Shown: positions 61,397 to 64,000 of the stretch, piece by piece
How the letters are laid out: each line of letters opens with the position of its first letter
Position numbering within the stretch: the stretch's first letter is position 1
Assembly: GCF_000576555.1 (NCBI RefSeq)
Contig: NZ_CP007145.1
Coordinates: 4,424,501-4,488,500 of the forward strand
DNA length: 64,000 bases
From: Hymenobacter swuensis DY53
Lineage (GTDB): Bacteria; Bacteroidota; Bacteroidia; Cytophagales; Hymenobacteraceae
Reading direction: 5' to 3'
The notes under the pieces: model-generated
Database searches by the model: none
The model's input: only the letters and a program-made list of their open reading frames with translations
What the model was told of the DNA's origin: nothing
Translations under genes and position numbers: made by a program

Positions 61397-61888
61397 ATGT
61401 TACTGAGCCTAGTAAGCACCTTATTGTCTATCGGCGGGTTTGCAATAAAACTTAGCTTAGTCTTCTTCTTTTTTCGATTTTTCATTCGGACGCTTGCACG
61501 CCGGGGTATGTTTCGCTTGTTCAATCCTTTTCAGCCGGGTTGGAAGCAACTACACCGGAAGTACGGAATTGTACAGATTGTTCGCCCCACCGAATGGATG
61601 TCGGGTCTTATAGGGGCTGGCAACTATGACAATGGGCTTAAGTTCAGATTAGAAGCCCAGCATTGGGTACTTCAAAATATGGATATGTCGGGTTCATTAG
61701 TCCGCATCCCTTATGCTGACATTGACATTATACAACCACCGACACCCTTTCGGATTTCACGTTTCAGCGCAACAGAGTACACTAACGGCATATTTCGGGT
61801 AGGGGACGTTAAAATTGAGCTTGCCGCTTACTGGGCCGATCAACTACTACGCCACATGGCCGCAGCCGATACTTCAGCTACTTCCTGA
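61397..61888 (+). CDS. Uncharacterised membrane-anchored protein
   Basis: 163 residues. One or two N-terminal hydrophobic segments (L-L-S-L-V-S-T-L-L-S-I-G-G-F and K-L-S-L-V-F-F-F-F-R-F-F-I) are followed by a basic stretch and a soluble domain of about 120 residues (R-K-Y-G-I-V-Q-I-V-R-P-T-E-W and V-R-I-P-Y-A-D-I-D-I-I). No family recognised. It starts only 5 bases after the threonine dehydrogenase stop, so it may be co-transcribed. Base use is more AT-rich than the neighbours. Confidence 0.68.
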   Translation: MLLSLVSTLLSIGGFAIKLSLVFFFFRFFIRTLARRGMFRLFNPFQPGWKQLHRKYGIVQIVRPTEWMSGLIGAGNYDNGLKFRLEAQHWVLQNMDMSGSLVRIPYADIDIIQPPTPFRISRFSATEYTNGIFRVGDVKIELAAYWADQLLRHMAAADTSATS

Positions 61889-61906
61889 TTTTTTTGTCAA
61901 GCCGAC

Positions 61907-61938
61907 GAAAAGCCCTGCCTCGTCCGGCGGGGCTTTTC
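61907..61938 (+). terminator. Terminator
   Basis: A 13-bp stem (61907-61919 with 61926-61938, one G-U pair) with GAAAAGCCC/GGGGCTTTTC arms between the membrane-anchored protein gene and the glycosyltransferase gene. The T tract is short. Confidence 0.75.
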
Positions 61939-61978
61939 TGCACCTCATTACTCCCTTAGTTATCCGCCGCTGTCTGCT

Positions 61979-63505
61979 ATGCCCGCTACCCGCCTGCACA
62001 CTACCCTGCTTCTCCTTGCGCAGCCCCGCTGGTTCTGGCCGTTGCTCATCGGATTGAATCTGGTGCTGCACCTGCCGTTTTTTCAGCAGCCGCCCAACAG
62101 CGTGCATCTGTGGCGGCAGAGCAACACCATGGCCGTGGCCCGCAACTTCGCCGAGGAAGACATGAACATCCTGCGCCCCCGCGTAGACCGGCGCAACGAC
62201 TCAGACGGTGTGACGGGGATGCAGTTTCCTTCCTACGAGTGGGTGGTGGCCCTTAACTACAAAGTATTCGGGCTCCATGAGGCCATTCCCAGAATGGTGA
62301 ACTGGCTGATTTTTATGGCGGGGGTAGTCGCTTTCCACGGATTGGTGAAGCTGCTGACGGGTTCCCGGTGGCTGGCCGCCGTGGGCGCCTGGGGCCTTAC
62401 CTGGTCCCCGGAGCTGTTCTATCATTCGCTCAATGCTCTGCCCGATGTGCTGGCGCTCAGTGCTTCGCTCTGGGGCCTGTGGTATTTCCTGAAATGGTAC
62501 CGGGAGCCCCGGCCGGTCTACTTCACCATCAGTTTACTGGCTACCACGCTAGGCGGCCTCACCAAGCTGCAGTACTTAGTGGTGGGGGTGCCCATTGCGG
62601 TACTTGTTGTGCGTGACCTGGTGCAGAGGAAACTGGTGCTGAAGCGGCTGGGGTGGCTGGCCGTGTTTGCCGTAGTAGCAGTAGGCGTACCGATAGCCTG
62701 GTACGCGTATGCCTTGCACCTGATCAAGGAATCGGGCCTGACTGATTTCGGATTGGAAGTACGCTCGGCTACTTCTTTGGCCACGGCGCTGGATATTCTC
62801 AAGGACAACGTGGTGTCGGACACGCCGGAGCTGCTGCTCAACTTTGCTTCGTTCGGGCTGCTGCTGCTGGGGCTGATGGCCCTGGTGCGGGAGCGAAAAT
62901 GGCGTAACTTCTGGTTTCTGCCGATACTGGTGTGGGTGCTGGCCTTGGTGGTGTACCACTTGCTGGAGCTGCGCCAGATGGATTACCACCAGTATTACAT
63001 GCTGCCCCACGTACCAATCCTGCTGCTGCTGGCGGTGCTGGGTGCGGGCTGGCTGTACCGGCAACCCGGGCGCTGGGCGGGGCTGCTGCTGGCCCTGCTG
63101 CTGCTGGCCCAGCCCGTGCTGGCTTTCGTGCGCATTGCCCCGCCGCGCTGGATGCGCGGCCCCCGCGACATTGCCCCGGAGTTTTACTACGAAGCCTCCC
63201 GCCACCAGCTCCGAACCGCCGCCCCCGACTCGGCCCTGTGCATAGTAGGCCCTGATGAATCCGGCTGCATCTACTTCTATTTTCTGCACAAAAAAGGCTT
63301 CGGCTTCTCTGACCGCAACGAGCTGTTCGCCCCCGATTCTATTGGCCAGCCTTACCTCAGCCGCTGCCTCCAGCGCGGGGCCCGCTTCCTCTACACCGAT
63401 GACTCCATGCTGGTAACCGACCCGCGCCTACGGCAGTACAACGGGCGGGTGGTACAGAAAACCGGCCGCTTCCGGGTAGTAGAGTTTCCGGCCGTAGCCC
63501 GGTAG
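61979..63505 (+). CDS. Membrane glycosyltransferase, GT39/ArnT-like
   Basis: 508 residues with about ten hydrophobic segments. The first periplasmic loop holds H-L-W-R-Q-S-N-T-M-A-V-A-R-N-F and later R-R-N-D, resembling the acidic/aromatic loop that receives the lipid-linked sugar in GT39/GT83 (dolichyl-phosphate mannosyl and ArnT-type) enzymes. Such enzymes move a sugar from a polyprenyl phosphate to protein or lipid at the outer face of the inner membrane. The donor and acceptor are unknown. The C-terminal about 100 residues are soluble. Confidence 0.75.
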   Translation: MPATRLHTTLLLLAQPRWFWPLLIGLNLVLHLPFFQQPPNSVHLWRQSNTMAVARNFAEEDMNILRPRVDRRNDSDGVTGMQFPSYEWVVALNYKVFGLHEAIPRMVNWLIFMAGVVAFHGLVKLLTGSRWLAAVGAWGLTWSPELFYHSLNALPDVLALSASLWGLWYFLKWYREPRPVYFTISLLATTLGGLTKLQYLVVGVPIAVLVVRDLVQRKLVLKRLGWLAVFAVVAVGVPIAWYAYALHLIKESGLTDFGLEVRSATSLATALDILKDNVVSDTPELLLNFASFGLLLLGLMALVRERKWRNFWFLPILVWVLALVVYHLLELRQMDYHQYYMLPHVPILLLLAVLGAGWLYRQPGRWAGLLLALLLLAQPVLAFVRIAPPRWMRGPRDIAPEFYYEASRHQLRTAAPDSALCIVGPDESGCIYFYFLHKKGFGFSDRNELFAPDSIGQPYLSRCLQRGARFLYTDDSMLVTDPRLRQYNGRVVQKTGRFRVVEFPAVAR

Positions 63506-63617
63506 TATCCGTAAAACCGGAGCTGGATCATCACGTCTGTATGACTGCTTACTCAACTCCGGGCGGCTGCTCCTCGTTGGCTACTTTGAAGGTTACCTCC
63601 GCTCTGTTTTCAGCATC

Positions 63618-64000
63618 ATGATTGTGAACCACACGCCCGTTGGCTGGCAGATTATCTACCAGCAGGCTCATGCCCTGCTGGCGGCACAATTGCTTTACCA
63701 GTGGCCTGCATTTCTGCCCACCGACCAGTGGGTGGGCCTGCTGGCCGCCGCCGCCCAGCACGACGACGAGCAGGCCGACTGGACCGGCCACTATGGCCTC
63801 ACGCCCGCCGGCGCACCAGCCAACTTCACCATGAAGGAGTTTTCCTTGGAGCAGGCCACCCGGCTGATGGGCGCGGCCCGTTTCCAGGGCCGCTGGCGCA
63901 GTCTGCTCACCAGTATGCACATGAGCACGCTTTACGAGAGTCTGCGGGGCCAGAAAGCGGAAATTGATGTGTTTCTGGATGAGCAGCTGGCCAGTCAGAA
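63618..64000 (+). CDS. DUF3891 family protein (3' end beyond the window)
   Basis: At least 127 residues from ATG 63618 (M-I-V-N-H-T-P-V-G-W-Q-I-I-Y-Q-Q-A-H-A-L-L-A). The A-H-A-L-L-A-A-Q-L motif and the later A-A-A-Q-H-D-D-E with helical flanks fit DUF3891, a family of unknown function whose conserved His/Asp residues recall metal-dependent phosphohydrolases. This start is the first in the frame with the family-type N-terminus. Cut off by the window edge. Confidence 0.75.
   Translation, partial: MIVNHTPVGWQIIYQQAHALLAAQLLYQWPAFLPTDQWVGLLAAAAQHDDEQADWTGHYGLTPAGAPANFTMKEFSLEQATRLMGAARFQGRWRSLLTSMHMSTLYESLRGQKAEIDVFLDEQLASQ

Noticed and set aside
1..64000. CRISPR arrays, prophage or defence islands
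   Set aside because: No regularly spaced direct repeats, phage structural genes, or recognisable restriction/defence genes were seen; all repeats are inverted.

Overview
The window reads as a chromosome segment of a high-GC member of the Bacteroidota, most likely Hymenobacter or a close relative in the Cytophagales. The evidence is a SusC/SusD pair, several type IX secretion (T9SS) C-terminal sorting domains, a bacillithiol-system YtxJ, a fused E1 alpha/beta 2-oxoacid dehydrogenase, and many Bacteroidota-type promoter boxes (TAnnTTTG). The genus is inferred from gene content, not from a database match.

Positions 1-13,550 are mostly housekeeping and small envelope genes: lipA (cut by the window edge), an outer-membrane protein, OsmC, YtxJ, two small exported proteins, the E1 fusion, an orphan TonB-dependent receptor, an M16 peptidase, three small exported proteins sharing a T-D-Y-x-G-R-P motif, pheS, a lipoprotein with a degenerate Rieske fold, and tRNA-Asn.

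Positions 13,700-47,150 are a plant cell-wall polysaccharide region. A divergent pair encodes T9SS-exported GH53 galactanase and GH10 xylanase. Then follows about 26 kb on the minus strand: mannonate dehydratase, GH67, SDR oxidoreductase, SusC, SusD, SGNH esterase, GH3, xylulokinase, xylose isomerase, sodium/sugar symporter, GH10, GH115 and two GH43 enzymes. Together they can deacetylate xylan, cut the backbone, remove (methyl)glucuronic acid, import products and feed xylose and glucuronate into central metabolism. A divergent LacI-type regulator with an N-terminal zinc ribbon sits at the head of the locus beside a perfect 32-bp palindrome carrying two AAACGTTT cores. The same core lies upstream of the GH53/GH10 pair and of a further GH43 lipoprotein, suggesting one local regulon. 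Long palindromic repeats separate the blocks of the locus.

Positions 47,250-64,000 return to ordinary genes: a small lipoprotein, a T9SS surface protein, a fatty acid hydroxylase-like membrane protein, aroK, an orphan oligopeptide-type permease, DoxX, DUF1599, folP, a frameshifted cdaA, an unknown protein, kbl, a patatin, an SDR-type threonine dehydrogenase, an unknown membrane-anchored protein, a GT39-like membrane protein and the start of a DUF3891 gene. I saw no CRISPR array, prophage, transposase gene or recognisable defence system.
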